Source of the DNA: Sediminibacterium magnilacihabitans
Lineage (GTDB): Bacteria > Bacteroidota > Bacteroidia > Chitinophagales > Chitinophagaceae
NCBI GenBank assembly: GCA_002973575.1
Contig: PVEQ01000001.1
Span: 124,001 to 188,000 of the forward strand
Direction: 5' to 3'
Length of the DNA: 64,000 nt
Shown: one piece after another, positions 51,610-59,965 of the stretch
Position numbering within the stretch: the first letter of the stretch is position 1
How the letters are laid out: each line of letters begins with the position of its first letter
The notes under the pieces: generated by a model
Told to the model about the DNA's origin: nothing
The model's database searches: none
What the model saw: the letters and a program-made list of their open reading frames with translations, nothing else
Program-made: the position numbers and the translations under genes

Positions 51610-51939
51610 ATGGAAATTATTCAGAAGGTTATTCATTATTTTCTTCACTTTGTTTTTCCCTTGGGAATAGCTTTTATCTTTTTCAGAGAAAGATGGAAAC
51701 AAACTTACCTGATATTATTATTAACAATGTTGATAGATTCCGACCATTTATTAGCAACCCCTTTTTATCATCCCTGCCGCTGCAGTATTGGCTTTCATCC
51801 GTTGCACAGTTATATCGCAGTAATGATATATACCTTGCTGATTTTATTTCCCAAATTCCGTGTCATATCAATCGGATTATTATTGCACATGGCTACTGAC
51901 TATATTGACTGTATTTTCATTACTCATAATTGTAACTAA
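51610..51939 (+). CDS. DUF6122 small membrane protein
   Basis: 109 residues with three hydrophobic segments. Hallmarks: HYFLHFVFPLGIAFIFF, LTMLIDSDHLLATPF, CRCSIGFHPLHSY and LLLHMATDYIDCI. The Asp/His spacing (DSDHLL, HPLHS, HMATDY) is typical of DUF6122, found in many Bacteroidota and resembling membrane metal-dependent hydrolases (YdjM-like), but activity is unproven. It starts 18 bases after the copper ATPase and 11 before the PepSY gene, so it is probably co-transcribed. Confidence 0.8.
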   Translation: MEIIQKVIHYFLHFVFPLGIAFIFFRERWKQTYLILLLTMLIDSDHLLATPFYHPCRCSIGFHPLHSYIAVMIYTLLILFPKFRVISIGLLLHMATDYIDCIFITHNCN

Positions 51940-51950
51940 TATTATAGTTT

Positions 51951-52736
51951 ATGGCAAAAAGCAAACACTACTACATACGAAAAGCTCACCGCTGGCTTGG
52001 CGTTATTTTAGGTATCCAGTTTTTATTATGGACAATTGGCGGCCTGTATTTCAGTTGGAGCAATATGGATGAAGTACATGGTGATTTTCAAAAAAAGAAT
52101 GCGCCGTTACTATCTTCTAATATCTCACTGGTTAGTCCTACGATGGTTCTTGATACCATAAAGAAAGTTCATCGCATTGATTCAATTGTATCAATTCAAT
52201 TGATTGAAATTTTGGGTAAGCCTTTTTACCAGGTTCGTTGTATAAGTGCCATTCACAACGAAGCAAATCATCAGCATGACATCCAATCCATGAATCATCT
52301 GGCTGATGCAAATACTGGTCAACTTCGTGGCCCATTGACAAAAGAAGAAGCAGTTGATGTAGCCAAAATGAGATTTAACGGTGAACCAAAAGTAAAATCA
52401 GTTGAATATTTAACAGGCACAAATGGTCATCATGAATACAGGGAAAGCCCACTGCCTGCTTATGCCATCACCTTTGAACACCCATCAAAAACCACTGTTT
52501 ATGTTGCCAGTGAATTAGGAACCATTCAAAAGTTCAGAAATAATAAATGGCGCATATTTGATTTTCTTTGGATGATGCATACTATGGACTATGAAAGCAG
52601 GGACAATATTGGTAACTGGTTGCTTCGGGCATTTTCCATTTTTGGATTGGTAACCGTGTTAAGTGGGTTTGCATTGTTCTTTGTGACTATCAAACGCAGG
52701 AAGAAAAAGGTTGCCAATTTCCCATCGCTGAATTAA
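51951..52736 (+). CDS. PepSY-domain membrane protein
   Basis: 261 residues. TM1 at about 14-34 (RWLGVILGIQFLLWTIGGLY), a periplasmic loop with two PepSY-like regions (LDTIKKVHRIDSIVSIQ and LTKEEAVDVAKMRF), and a C-terminal TM (SIFGLVTVLSGFALFFVTI) with a basic end KRRKKK. The WMMHTMDYESRDN segment just before the last helix has the conserved His pattern of PepSY-associated TM proteins, which reduce or move iron and copper across membranes in several bacteria. Ends this copper operon. The exact role is unknown; heme or metal reduction is one possibility. Confidence 0.85.
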   Translation: MAKSKHYYIRKAHRWLGVILGIQFLLWTIGGLYFSWSNMDEVHGDFQKKNAPLLSSNISLVSPTMVLDTIKKVHRIDSIVSIQLIEILGKPFYQVRCISAIHNEANHQHDIQSMNHLADANTGQLRGPLTKEEAVDVAKMRFNGEPKVKSVEYLTGTNGHHEYRESPLPAYAITFEHPSKTTVYVASELGTIQKFRNNKWRIFDFLWMMHTMDYESRDNIGNWLLRAFSIFGLVTVLSGFALFFVTIKRRKKKVANFPSLN

Positions 52737-52847
52737 CATCAATGTTCAGAACATTTGTTATGTTCCATAAATAAATGTTGCAAACAAACAGATTGGACTG
52801 ACGATTATTGAAACAATTATATTCTGTAATTGATTATTTAAACTTTT

Positions 52848-53012
52848 GTGAGCATTTCAAGAACAAAGAAGAGTAATAAAAACAAAAGGGTTAAGAGCAA
52901 AAAGTCAATTCCAAAGGTTTTGAAATATGCCCTTTGGGTTATTCTTGCTCTTATTATACTTGCAATTTTTGCTCTTATCATGCTTCTGCAAAACATACAT
53001 ATTGAAAAGTAA
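52848..53012 (+). CDS. Lys-rich single-pass membrane microprotein, 54 aa
   Basis: Not recognised. GTG start after an in-frame stop three codons upstream; the first 26 residues are basic (SRTKKSNKNKRVKSKKSIPK), followed by one hydrophobic helix (ALWVILALIILAIFALIMLL) and QNIHIEK. The ORF at 53570 has the same design. In both, the basic N-terminus should stay in the cytoplasm. The minus strand also has a 64-codon frame here, but it lacks a paralogue. Confidence 0.45.
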   Translation: MSISRTKKSNKNKRVKSKKSIPKVLKYALWVILALIILAIFALIMLLQNIHIEK

Positions 53013-53100
53013 TAAAGGCTGACACTATTCAATCCGAAGGTATTTTTGGGTTTTAAAAATAGTCGGCAAAATATGATTTAAGGCTGCTCAAAGGCCTGAT

Positions 53101-53170
53101 TTGCAACAATATTGCTAAATAATACATTGACAGGTGTGTAAATTGCAACAAAACATCCTATTTTTGCAAC
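53101..53170 (+). promoter_or_regulatory. Three TTGCAAC direct repeats at 42- and 21-bp spacing, and -7 box, upstream of DUF6660 gene
   Basis: TTGCAAC occurs at 53101, 53143 and 53164, spacings of 42 and 21 bases, i.e. four and two helical turns. The last copy overlaps a TATTTTTG box (53159-53166, exact TAnnTTTG) only six bases before the ATG at 53173, which would give a near-leaderless mRNA. A protein binding one face of the DNA is likely. Confidence 0.5.
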
Positions 53171-53172
53171 CA

Positions 53173-53490
53173 ATGAAATTATTCTTCTCAATATTGTCTT
53201 TGGCAATGCTTTACATTTCCTGCCTGCCTTGTGGCGACAGGAACGAATGTAATGTCAGGACAGAAGCAAAAATTTCAGCTACCGATAACCACCAGCAGCA
53301 TAAACACAATTCAGAAGCCTGTACTCCATTCTGCTCCTGCTCCTGTTGTGCAGCTTCAGCATTTTACTCTCCCTTCTCTAAGGCACAGGTAAATAAAATT
53401 GAATTTCAATCGGTGAAGTATCCCCTGTATAATGTAACGTTTAGTACAGAAGCTCATAACAGCATCTGGCAGCCTCCCAAACTTTCTTAA
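53173..53490 (+). CDS. DUF6660 small Cys-rich secreted protein
   Basis: 105 residues from the ATG at 53173 (MKLFFSILSLAMLYISCLPC); the longer frame from 53134 has no signal. The family pattern is complete: CLPCGD early, then HQQHKHNSEACTPFCSCSCC, and the C-terminus SIWQPPKLS. His-x-x-His plus CTPFCSCSCC could bind Cu, Zn or other soft metals. DUF6660 genes in Bacteroidota usually stand next to CusA/CzcA-type RND operons, as here (250 bases before the permease). It has its own promoter-like region with repeats. Confidence 0.85.
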   Translation: MKLFFSILSLAMLYISCLPCGDRNECNVRTEAKISATDNHQQHKHNSEACTPFCSCSCCAASAFYSPFSKAQVNKIEFQSVKYPLYNVTFSTEAHNSIWQPPKLS

Positions 53491-53569
53491 CCTCCTTTCT
53501 TTATTGAATTTGCTGTAAGTCATTTATTGGCTTATTCAGCTATTGTATCATTCATTCCCATTGCTGGCA

Positions 53570-53722
53570 ATGGCCACAGCCAAGAAAATTACAAAAGGCA
53601 AAAAAAGAAAAAAGCCTTTAGTGATAAGAATAATCAGAATCATTCTTATTGGAATTGCCTGCGCTATTCTTCTTGCAGCCATTGTGGAAAGAATTATTCA
53701 TTTCTTCAGGTATCATATATAA
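53570..53722 (+). CDS. Lys-rich single-pass membrane microprotein, 50 aa
   Basis: Not recognised. ATG start; N-terminus ATAKKITKGKKRKKP is strongly basic, then IRIIRIILIGIACAILLAAI forms a membrane helix, ending in VERIIHFFRYHI. The design equals that of the ORF at 52848 (basic N-terminus then one helix). It ends 17 bases before the RND-TolC fusion gene, so it is probably its first operon partner. Another frame over the same bases is longer but looks like a shadow. Confidence 0.55.
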   Translation: MATAKKITKGKKRKKPLVIRIIRIILIGIACAILLAAIVERIIHFFRYHI

Positions 53723-53739
53723 CCAAACAGAATTAAGAC

Positions 53740-56700
53740 ATGCTCAATAAAATCATTCAATTCTCCATCAAAAATAAATTGGTCATTGGCCTGTTTACAC
53801 TTGCATTGATAATATGGGGTGTTTACTCGGCAAAAAAATTGCCGATTGATGCCGTGCCCGATATTACCAATAACCAGGTACAAATCATTACTATCAGCCC
53901 ATCATTAGCAGCTCAGGAAGTGGAACAACTGATTTCCTTTCCGGTTGAGCAAACGATGGCCACTATTCCCGAAATCAAAGAAATCCGTTCTATATCAAGA
54001 TTTGGGTTATCAGTTGTTACCGTTGTATTTCACGATGATGCAAATATCTATTGGGCCCGTCAGCAGGTAGGTGAACGGCTTATAGAAGCCCGCAATCAAA
54101 TACCCAATAATATCGGTAACCCGGAAATGGCTCCTATCTCTACTGGATTAGGTGAAATTTATCAATATGTGTTACATGCAAAAAAAGGATATGAAGATAA
54201 ATACAATGCCATGTCGCTCCGTACTATTCAGGATTGGATTGTGCGTCGTCAGTTGCTTGGCACACCTGGTATTGCGGATGTAAGCAGTTTCGGGGGCTTA
54301 TTAAAGCAATACGAAATAGCATTGAATACCGATAAACTTCGAAGCTATAATTTATCAATAGCAGATGTATTTAATGCCCTCGAAAAGAATAATCAAAATA
54401 CCGGCGGTGCGTATATTGATAAAAAACCGAACGCTTATTTTATCCGCAGCGAAGGCTTTATTAAGACCATCACCGATATAGAAAAAATAGTTGTTACAAG
54501 AACTTCAGGCGGAGCGCCGGTGCTTGTAAGAGATATTGCTACGGTACAGCTTGGTCATGCTACACAATATGGGGCATTAACCCGTAATGCAGAAGGCGAA
54601 GTGGTTGGTGGCATTGTTTTAATGCTGAAAGGAGCAAATTCCAGTATTGTAATTAATAGTGTAAAAGATAAAATAATTCAAATTCAGAAAAGTTTGCCGG
54701 AGGGTGTGGTCATTGAACCCTTCCTTGACAGAAGTGCTTTAGTTAGCAGGGCAATTGGAACTGTAAAAACTAACCTTATTGAAGGCGCCTTGATTGTAAT
54801 TTTTGTATTGGTGGTTTTCCTTGGCAATATCCGTTCCGGGTTGATAGTGGCTTCGGTAATTCCGCTTGCTATGCTTTTCGCTATTGCGTTGATGAACATG
54901 TTTGGTGTATCCGGTAACCTGATGAGCTTAGGCGCCATTGACTTTGGGTTGATTGTAGATGGAGCAGTGATTATTGTGGAAGCAACCATGCATCAATTAG
55001 GACATCGAAAACCCGGAAGGCTCACACAAGACCAGTTGGATGATGAAGTTTATAAATCAGCAGGTAAAATGATGAATTCTGCTGCATTTGGTCAAATCAT
55101 CATATTGATTGTATATCTGCCTATTCTTGCATTGGTTGGCATTGAAGGAAAAATGTTTGGCCCGATGGCGCAAACAGTTTCATTCGCTATACTTGGTGCA
55201 TTCCTGCTTTCACTTACTTATGTACCCATGATGAGTGCCCTTGTATTAAGCAAAAAAATAAGCCACAAGGAAAATCTTTCTGATAAAATGATGAAGTTTT
55301 TCCAAAGGCTTTATACGCCATTAATACGTGGCGCACTGAAGATGAAATTGCTGGTGGTGAGTATTGCTGTAGGAGTATTTATAATCAGCCTGATTATTTT
55401 TAAAACATTAGGTGGTGAATTTATTCCCACATTGGAAGAAGGAGATTTTGCTGTAGAAACAAGATTGTTGACAGGTAGTTCGTTAAGCCAGACGATTGAA
55501 AAAATAACCCAGGCTTCTGATTTACTGATGAAAAAATTTCCCGAAGTGAAAGAAGTGATTGGAAAGATTGGCGCCTCTGAAATACCTACCGACCCTATGC
55601 CCATAGAAGCATGTGACATTACAATTCTTTTAAAAAACAAAAAAGAATGGACAAGTGCACATAACCGGGAAGAACTGGCCGAACTGATGCAGAAGGAGCT
55701 GGAGAAAATTCCCGGTGTTTCCTATGGGTTGTCCCAACCGATACAGCTTCGTTTTAATGAATTGATTTCAGGCGTTCGACAGGATGTTGGGATTAAAATA
55801 TTTGGAGAAGACCTTGATGTACTGGCAGACCTGGCAAAAAAAATCGGTGTGATTGTACCTACTGTCAAGGGTGCAGAAGATTTATATGTAGAACAGGTAA
55901 CCGGGCTTCCGCAGATTGTTGTTAAACTAAACAGGGATAAGATTGCTCAATTTGGCTTGAATGTAGAAGATGTAAACCGCACGGTAAGCGCTGCCTTTGC
56001 CGGAGAATCAGCAGGTATTGTTTACGAAGGTGAAAAAAGATTTGATATGGTAGTACGTTTGGAAAAGGCAAACCGGCAAAGTATTGAAGATGTAAAAGGC
56101 TTATTTGTTGCAGCGCCGGATGGCAACCAGATTCCTTTGGAACAGGTAGCAGATGTTAGCTTACAGTTAGGCCCCAACCAAATACAGCGGGAAGATGCAA
56201 AACGCAGAATCATTGTAGGCTTTAATACACGGGGCCGTGATATTTCATCGGTTGTAAAAGAGATACAGGAAAAAATTGACAAACAGATAAAGCTTCCTCC
56301 TGGCTATTTTATTACTTATGGCGGACAGTTTAAAAATCTTGAAGAAGCAAACAAAAGATTATCTGTTGCTGTCCCTGTGGCATTAGCATTAATTCTGCTG
56401 CTTCTTTTCTTTACGTTTGGTTCAATTAAATATTCCTTACTCATTTTTACTGCTATCCCCATGAGTGCTATTGGTGGTGTGTTTGCCTTATGGTTCCGGG
56501 GTATGCCATTCAGCATTTCTGCAGGTGTTGGTTTTATTGCTTTGTTTGGTGTGGCAGTACTAAATGGTATCGTACTTATCAGCGAGTTCAACCGGCTAAA
56601 AAAAGAAGGTATGACAGATATCAATGCAATTATTTTAAAAGGAACATCTGTAAGGTTAAGGCCTGTGTTAATGACCGCTACGGTTGCATCATTAGGTTTC

Positions 56701-58113
56701 TTACCAATGGCATTATCTACCGGCTCTGGTGCGGAAGTGCAAAAGCCTTTGGCAACAGTTGTAATTGGCGGATTGATTACAGCTACTTTTCTTACACTGA
56801 TAGTGCTGCCGGTATTGTACACCTGGTTTGAAAAGATAAAATCAAAAACAAAAAAATCATCTCCGGCCAAACACTTCCCTACATTAATCATCCTGTTTTT
56901 AGCTTCATCATTTACTGCAAATGCACAACACCCAAAGACAGTTCTGAATCTTAATGATGCTGTTACATCAGCCATAAATAATAATCCATTGGTAAAAGTA
57001 GGAACGCTGGATATTGGCTACCAGCAACAATTGAAAAAAACAGTAAAGGACTATGGCAGAACAAATGTTGGTCTCACATTCGGGCAATATAACAGCCGGA
57101 TTGCCTATGACAATAATTTCAACATTAACCAGGGCATTCCTAATCCTGCCTATTTCAAAAGCCTCATACGGTTATCTGAATCTAATATCAAAAGCAGTGA
57201 ACTGCAATTAAAAATTTATCAAGCAGAGCTGTCAGCTAATACAAAGACATCTTACTACCAGTTAAGTTTTTGGATAGAAGAAATAAGGTTGCTGAAAGAA
57301 CTTTTAGCTATCTATGAAAATGTATTGAAAGCGTCAGCGTTGCGGTATAAAACCGGCGAAACAAATGCACTGGAAAACTATAATGCCGAAAGCAAAGTGA
57401 ATGAGATAAAGGCACAGTTGCGGAATGCAGAAGAAGATTACCGGATTGAGTTAAACCGGTTGAAGGTATTTACAGCAGACTCGTCTGTTACAGCAATCAA
57501 AGACACTTTACTTGTGGAGAAGGTTTTGCAGATGAACCTGGACAGCGCTGCCATTGCTGCTAACCCTGTACTTGCATTTATTAAACAGCAGATTGATATT
57601 GCTGAAAAAGAAAAAGGTGTTGAACAGTCAAGATTAAAGCCTGATTTCTCTGTAGGTTATTTCAATCAGTCGCTGGTGGGGTACCAAACAATAAACGGGG
57701 TTGATAAATATTATGGAGCAGGTCATCGTTTTCAGGGCGTTAATTTAGGTATCAGCATTCCCATATTTGCAAAGGCACAAAAAGAAAAAATAAAAGCTGC
57801 TGAAGTAAACCGGGTGCGCCGTGAAGCAGAACTGACGAATTACCAATACAACCTGCAGGCTGAACTGACACGGCTGTTTGGCGAATTGCAAAAGCAAAGA
57901 GTTCAAATAAACTACTACCGCAATACGGCTTTACCGCAAGCAAATCTCATCATCACGCAGGCGCAAAAGGCCTTTACTGCTGGTGAAATCGGTTATTATG
58001 AATTAACACAATCACTCAATAATGCTGTTATTGTAAAACAGGAATACACAAAACTTTTAAATCAATACAATCAAACCGTCATTGCAATTGAATTTATTGG
58101 CGGCATCAACTAA
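53740..58113 (+). CDS. czcA: CzcA-type RND permease fused to a TolC-like outer-membrane protein
   Basis: 1457 residues. Residues 1-1035 are a heavy-metal RND pump: PIDAVPDITNNQVQIITISP, TM4 GAIDFGLIVDGAVIIVEATM (Asp, Asp and Glu as in CzcA/CnrA), and TM10 VGFIALFGVAVLNGIVLISE. The Cu(I) Met triad is missing (FAVETRLLTG, PIEACDITI, RFNELISGVR), so divalent Co, Zn, Cd or Ni are the likely substrates. Residues about 1044-1065 (HFPTLIILFLASSFTANAQ) look like an internal signal peptide, after which two TolC repeats follow to the end. Such CzcA-TolC fusions are known in Bacteroidota; cleavage by signal peptidase would release the outer-membrane part. Confidence 0.93.
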   Translation: MLNKIIQFSIKNKLVIGLFTLALIIWGVYSAKKLPIDAVPDITNNQVQIITISPSLAAQEVEQLISFPVEQTMATIPEIKEIRSISRFGLSVVTVVFHDDANIYWARQQVGERLIEARNQIPNNIGNPEMAPISTGLGEIYQYVLHAKKGYEDKYNAMSLRTIQDWIVRRQLLGTPGIADVSSFGGLLKQYEIALNTDKLRSYNLSIADVFNALEKNNQNTGGAYIDKKPNAYFIRSEGFIKTITDIEKIVVTRTSGGAPVLVRDIATVQLGHATQYGALTRNAEGEVVGGIVLMLKGANSSIVINSVKDKIIQIQKSLPEGVVIEPFLDRSALVSRAIGTVKTNLIEGALIVIFVLVVFLGNIRSGLIVASVIPLAMLFAIALMNMFGVSGNLMSLGAIDFGLIVDGAVIIVEATMHQLGHRKPGRLTQDQLDDEVYKSAGKMMNSAAFGQIIILIVYLPILALVGIEGKMFGPMAQTVSFAILGAFLLSLTYVPMMSALVLSKKISHKENLSDKMMKFFQRLYTPLIRGALKMKLLVVSIAVGVFIISLIIFKTLGGEFIPTLEEGDFAVETRLLTGSSLSQTIEKITQASDLLMKKFPEVKEVIGKIGASEIPTDPMPIEACDITILLKNKKEWTSAHNREELAELMQKELEKIPGVSYGLSQPIQLRFNELISGVRQDVGIKIFGEDLDVLADLAKKIGVIVPTVKGAEDLYVEQVTGLPQIVVKLNRDKIAQFGLNVEDVNRTVSAAFAGESAGIVYEGEKRFDMVVRLEKANRQSIEDVKGLFVAAPDGNQIPLEQVADVSLQLGPNQIQREDAKRRIIVGFNTRGRDISSVVKEIQEKIDKQIKLPPGYFITYGGQFKNLEEANKRLSVAVPVALALILLLLFFTFGSIKYSLLIFTAIPMSAIGGVFALWFRGMPFSISAGVGFIALFGVAVLNGIVLISEFNRLKKEGMTDINAIILKGTSVRLRPVLMTATVASLGFLPMALSTGSGAEVQKPLATVVIGGLITATFLTLIVLPVLYTWFEKIKSKTKKSSPAKHFPTLIILFLASSFTANAQHPKTVLNLNDAVTSAINNNPLVKVGTLDIGYQQQLKKTVKDYGRTNVGLTFGQYNSRIAYDNNFNINQGIPNPAYFKSLIRLSESNIKSSELQLKIYQAELSANTKTSYYQLSFWIEEIRLLKELLAIYENVLKASALRYKTGETNALENYNAESKVNEIKAQLRNAEEDYRIELNRLKVFTADSSVTAIKDTLLVEKVLQMNLDSAAIAANPVLAFIKQQIDIAEKEKGVEQSRLKPDFSVGYFNQSLVGYQTINGVDKYYGAGHRFQGVNLGISIPIFAKAQKEKIKAAEVNRVRREAELTNYQYNLQAELTRLFGELQKQRVQINYYRNTALPQANLIITQAQKAFTAGEIGYYELTQSLNNAVIVKQEYTKLLNQYNQTVIAIEFIGGIN

Positions 58114-58137
58114 TTAAAACGGGTAAACAATAATAAT

Positions 58138-59352
58138 ATGAAACAGAAATTTTTAAGTTCACTGATAATACTCACTGCCGCCATTGTATGGCTTTCATCC
58201 TGCTCTTCCAAAGGCAGCGCAGAAACTACACCTACAGGGGAAACCAAAACCAAAGAGGCGGACATGGTGGATTTGTCCGAAGACCAATTCAGAACTGTAA
58301 ACATACAGTATGGCGCTGTAGAAGATAAAAATCTAAGCAGTGTTATCCGGGCATCGGGGGTACTGGATGTTCCTCCACAACAGCTACTAACTGTTTCTTC
58401 TCCTTATGGAGGTACCTTAAAAAGTACCGATTTGCTGCAAGGCAAACCGGTAGTGAAAGGTGAAGTAATAGCAGTACTTGAAAACCCAGAATTTATCCAG
58501 CTTCAGCAGGACTATCTGGATTATAAGAGTCAGTTGGTATATCTGAAAGAAGAATATGAACGACAACAGGAATTGGCAAAAGAAAATGTAAATGCAAAAA
58601 AGACATTACAAAAAGCCAGCAGCGAATATAATAGTATGACGGCAAGGGTGCAGGGCTTAAAATCTAAGTTGCAACTCATCAATATTAACCCTGATAAAAT
58701 CAATCCGGCAAGTATCTCAGGCAGGGCAAATATTTATGCTCCCATATCAGGCTATGTTACTAAAGTGCTCGTCAACATAGGCAAATTTGTAAATGCTAAC
58801 CAGGAGCTATTTGAAATTGTAGATACTCGCCATCTTCATGCAGAGCTTATCATTTTTGAAAAAGATGTTCCGAAATTGAAAATAGGCCAGAAAATCCGTT
58901 TTGTGTTGAACAATGAAACAAAGGAACGTTTTGCAGAAGTGTATTTAATTGGCAGGGAAATCAGTGCTGAAAGAACGGTTCGGCTGCACGGACACCTGTT
59001 GCAGGAAGATAAGAATCTGTTGCCGGGCATGTATTTGAAAGGAATTGTAGAAACAGGTATTGCTACTACTACCGCCCTTCCCGATAAAGCTATTGTACAA
59101 TCGGCAGGTAAATCTTACATTTTTATTGCAGCAAATGAAATAAAAGAAGAACAAAAACCTGATGAAGAGAAAAAGGGCGGGGTAACTGAAAAACATATTC
59201 CGTTTAAAAGAATTGAAGTAACCATTGGTGTTTCAGAAAATGGCTACACAGAAGTGATTTTGCCCGAAGGATTTGACAGAAATAGCAAAGTGGTGATTAA
59301 TGGAGCTTATGATTTGTTATCTAAGATGAATAATGTGGAAGAGGAAGAATAG
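58138..59352 (+). CDS. czcB: RND periplasmic adaptor lipoprotein (CzcB-type)
   Basis: 404 residues. Lipobox LSSC (Cys about 22), then an acidic/Thr linker and the adaptor core: SSPYGGTLKSTDLLQGKPV (lipoyl), a long hairpin (QLQQDYLDYKSQLVYLKEEY to YNSMTARVQGLKSK), APISGYVTKVLVNIGKFV, and the beta-barrel with ELIIFEKDVPKLKIGQ. A final domain carries an acidic/Lys insert (EEQKPDEEKKGG). No Met-rich tail and no heavy-metal-binding domain, in keeping with a divalent-cation pump. It follows the CzcA-TolC fusion by 24 bases and completes a three-part pump with only two genes. The repeat element copy B begins 8 bases after its stop. Confidence 0.92.
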   Translation: MKQKFLSSLIILTAAIVWLSSCSSKGSAETTPTGETKTKEADMVDLSEDQFRTVNIQYGAVEDKNLSSVIRASGVLDVPPQQLLTVSSPYGGTLKSTDLLQGKPVVKGEVIAVLENPEFIQLQQDYLDYKSQLVYLKEEYERQQELAKENVNAKKTLQKASSEYNSMTARVQGLKSKLQLININPDKINPASISGRANIYAPISGYVTKVLVNIGKFVNANQELFEIVDTRHLHAELIIFEKDVPKLKIGQKIRFVLNNETKERFAEVYLIGREISAERTVRLHGHLLQEDKNLLPGMYLKGIVETGIATTTALPDKAIVQSAGKSYIFIAANEIKEEQKPDEEKKGGVTEKHIPFKRIEVTIGVSENGYTEVILPEGFDRNSKVVINGAYDLLSKMNNVEEEE

Positions 59353-59360
59353 ATTTTACA

Positions 59361-59437
59361 TGGGTCGGGGCCCTGTCTTGTTTTATCCCGTTTTAAAATG
59401 GAAAAACCTTGAGCGGCAGGGTTTCCGTACCCACCAA
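59361..59437 (+). repeat. Intergenic hairpin repeat, copy B
   Basis: 77 bases, TGGGTCGGGGCCCTGT at the left and GGCAGGGTTTCCGTACCC plus ACCAA at the right, with inner palindrome CCCGTTTTAAAATGG. It aligns over its full length with copy A at 44120-44195 with one-base indels. It begins 8 bases after the adaptor stop and ends 25 bases before the MgtC start. Confidence 0.75.
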
Positions 59438-59461
59438 CAATCAGATAATAATACATCCAGA

Positions 59462-59929
59462 ATGGATATACAAATTGAACTAATTATTGTGGCTAAACTT
59501 ATCGCCTCATTCCTGCTTGGAGCCTTTATTGGGCTTGACAGGGAAAAACATGGCCGTGATGCCGGCATCAGAACTTACGCTGCCGTTTGTATCGGTGCAA
59601 CTTTATTTACTGCTGTTGCGGCCCATCTTGTTAGTGATGTGTCAGCTGCTTCAAGAGTAATAGCCAATATTGTTACCGGTGTGGGTTTTCTTGGCGCTGG
59701 TATTATTTATCGCAACAGCAGCGCCGGTACATCGCATGGTTTAACAACGGCGGCCACTGTCTGGTGTACAGCCGCTGTAGGAGTGGCGGTCGGCCTCAAT
59801 ATGTTTATTATCGCCATTGTTGGGGCCATTGCATTGTATTTTCTGCTTTCATTACATCACCAGCCCTGGTATGTAAAGTGGAAAAAGAAAATGGTAAATA
59901 AGCATAATGAAAACACCAACACTAATTAA
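59462..59929 (+). CDS. MgtC/SapB-family membrane protein
   Basis: 155 residues from the ATG at 59462; the longer frame from 59333 crosses the repeat element and has no support. About five transmembrane helices. Conserved blocks are LGAFIGLDREKHGRDAGIRT, AVCIGATLFTAVAAHL and GVGFLGAGIIYRNSSAG, which define MgtC/SapB. These proteins modulate Mg2+ homeostasis and ATP synthase in several pathogens; many environmental members occur in metal-resistance regions, where Mg2+ or Mn2+ is replaced or protected. The C-terminal extension (HQPWYVKWKKKMVNKHN) is short, so it is the minimal type. Role in Zn/Cd stress here is inference. Confidence 0.9.
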   Translation: MDIQIELIIVAKLIASFLLGAFIGLDREKHGRDAGIRTYAAVCIGATLFTAVAAHLVSDVSAASRVIANIVTGVGFLGAGIIYRNSSAGTSHGLTTAATVWCTAAVGVAVGLNMFIIAIVGAIALYFLLSLHHQPWYVKWKKKMVNKHNENTNTN

Positions 59930-59965
59930 TTTTTAAAAGTAAATGTATAACAACTGTTCTGTAAC

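Noticed and set aside
53527-53736. 69-codon ORF before the CzcA-TolC gene
   Set aside because: It shares bases with the 50-residue microprotein in another frame; that frame has a Lys-rich start and membrane helix matching a second local ORF, so it is preferred.
56316-56975. 219-codon minus-strand ORF
   Set aside because: Lies wholly within the RND-TolC gene, with no signal, domain or start support; a typical antisense shadow of a long coding frame.
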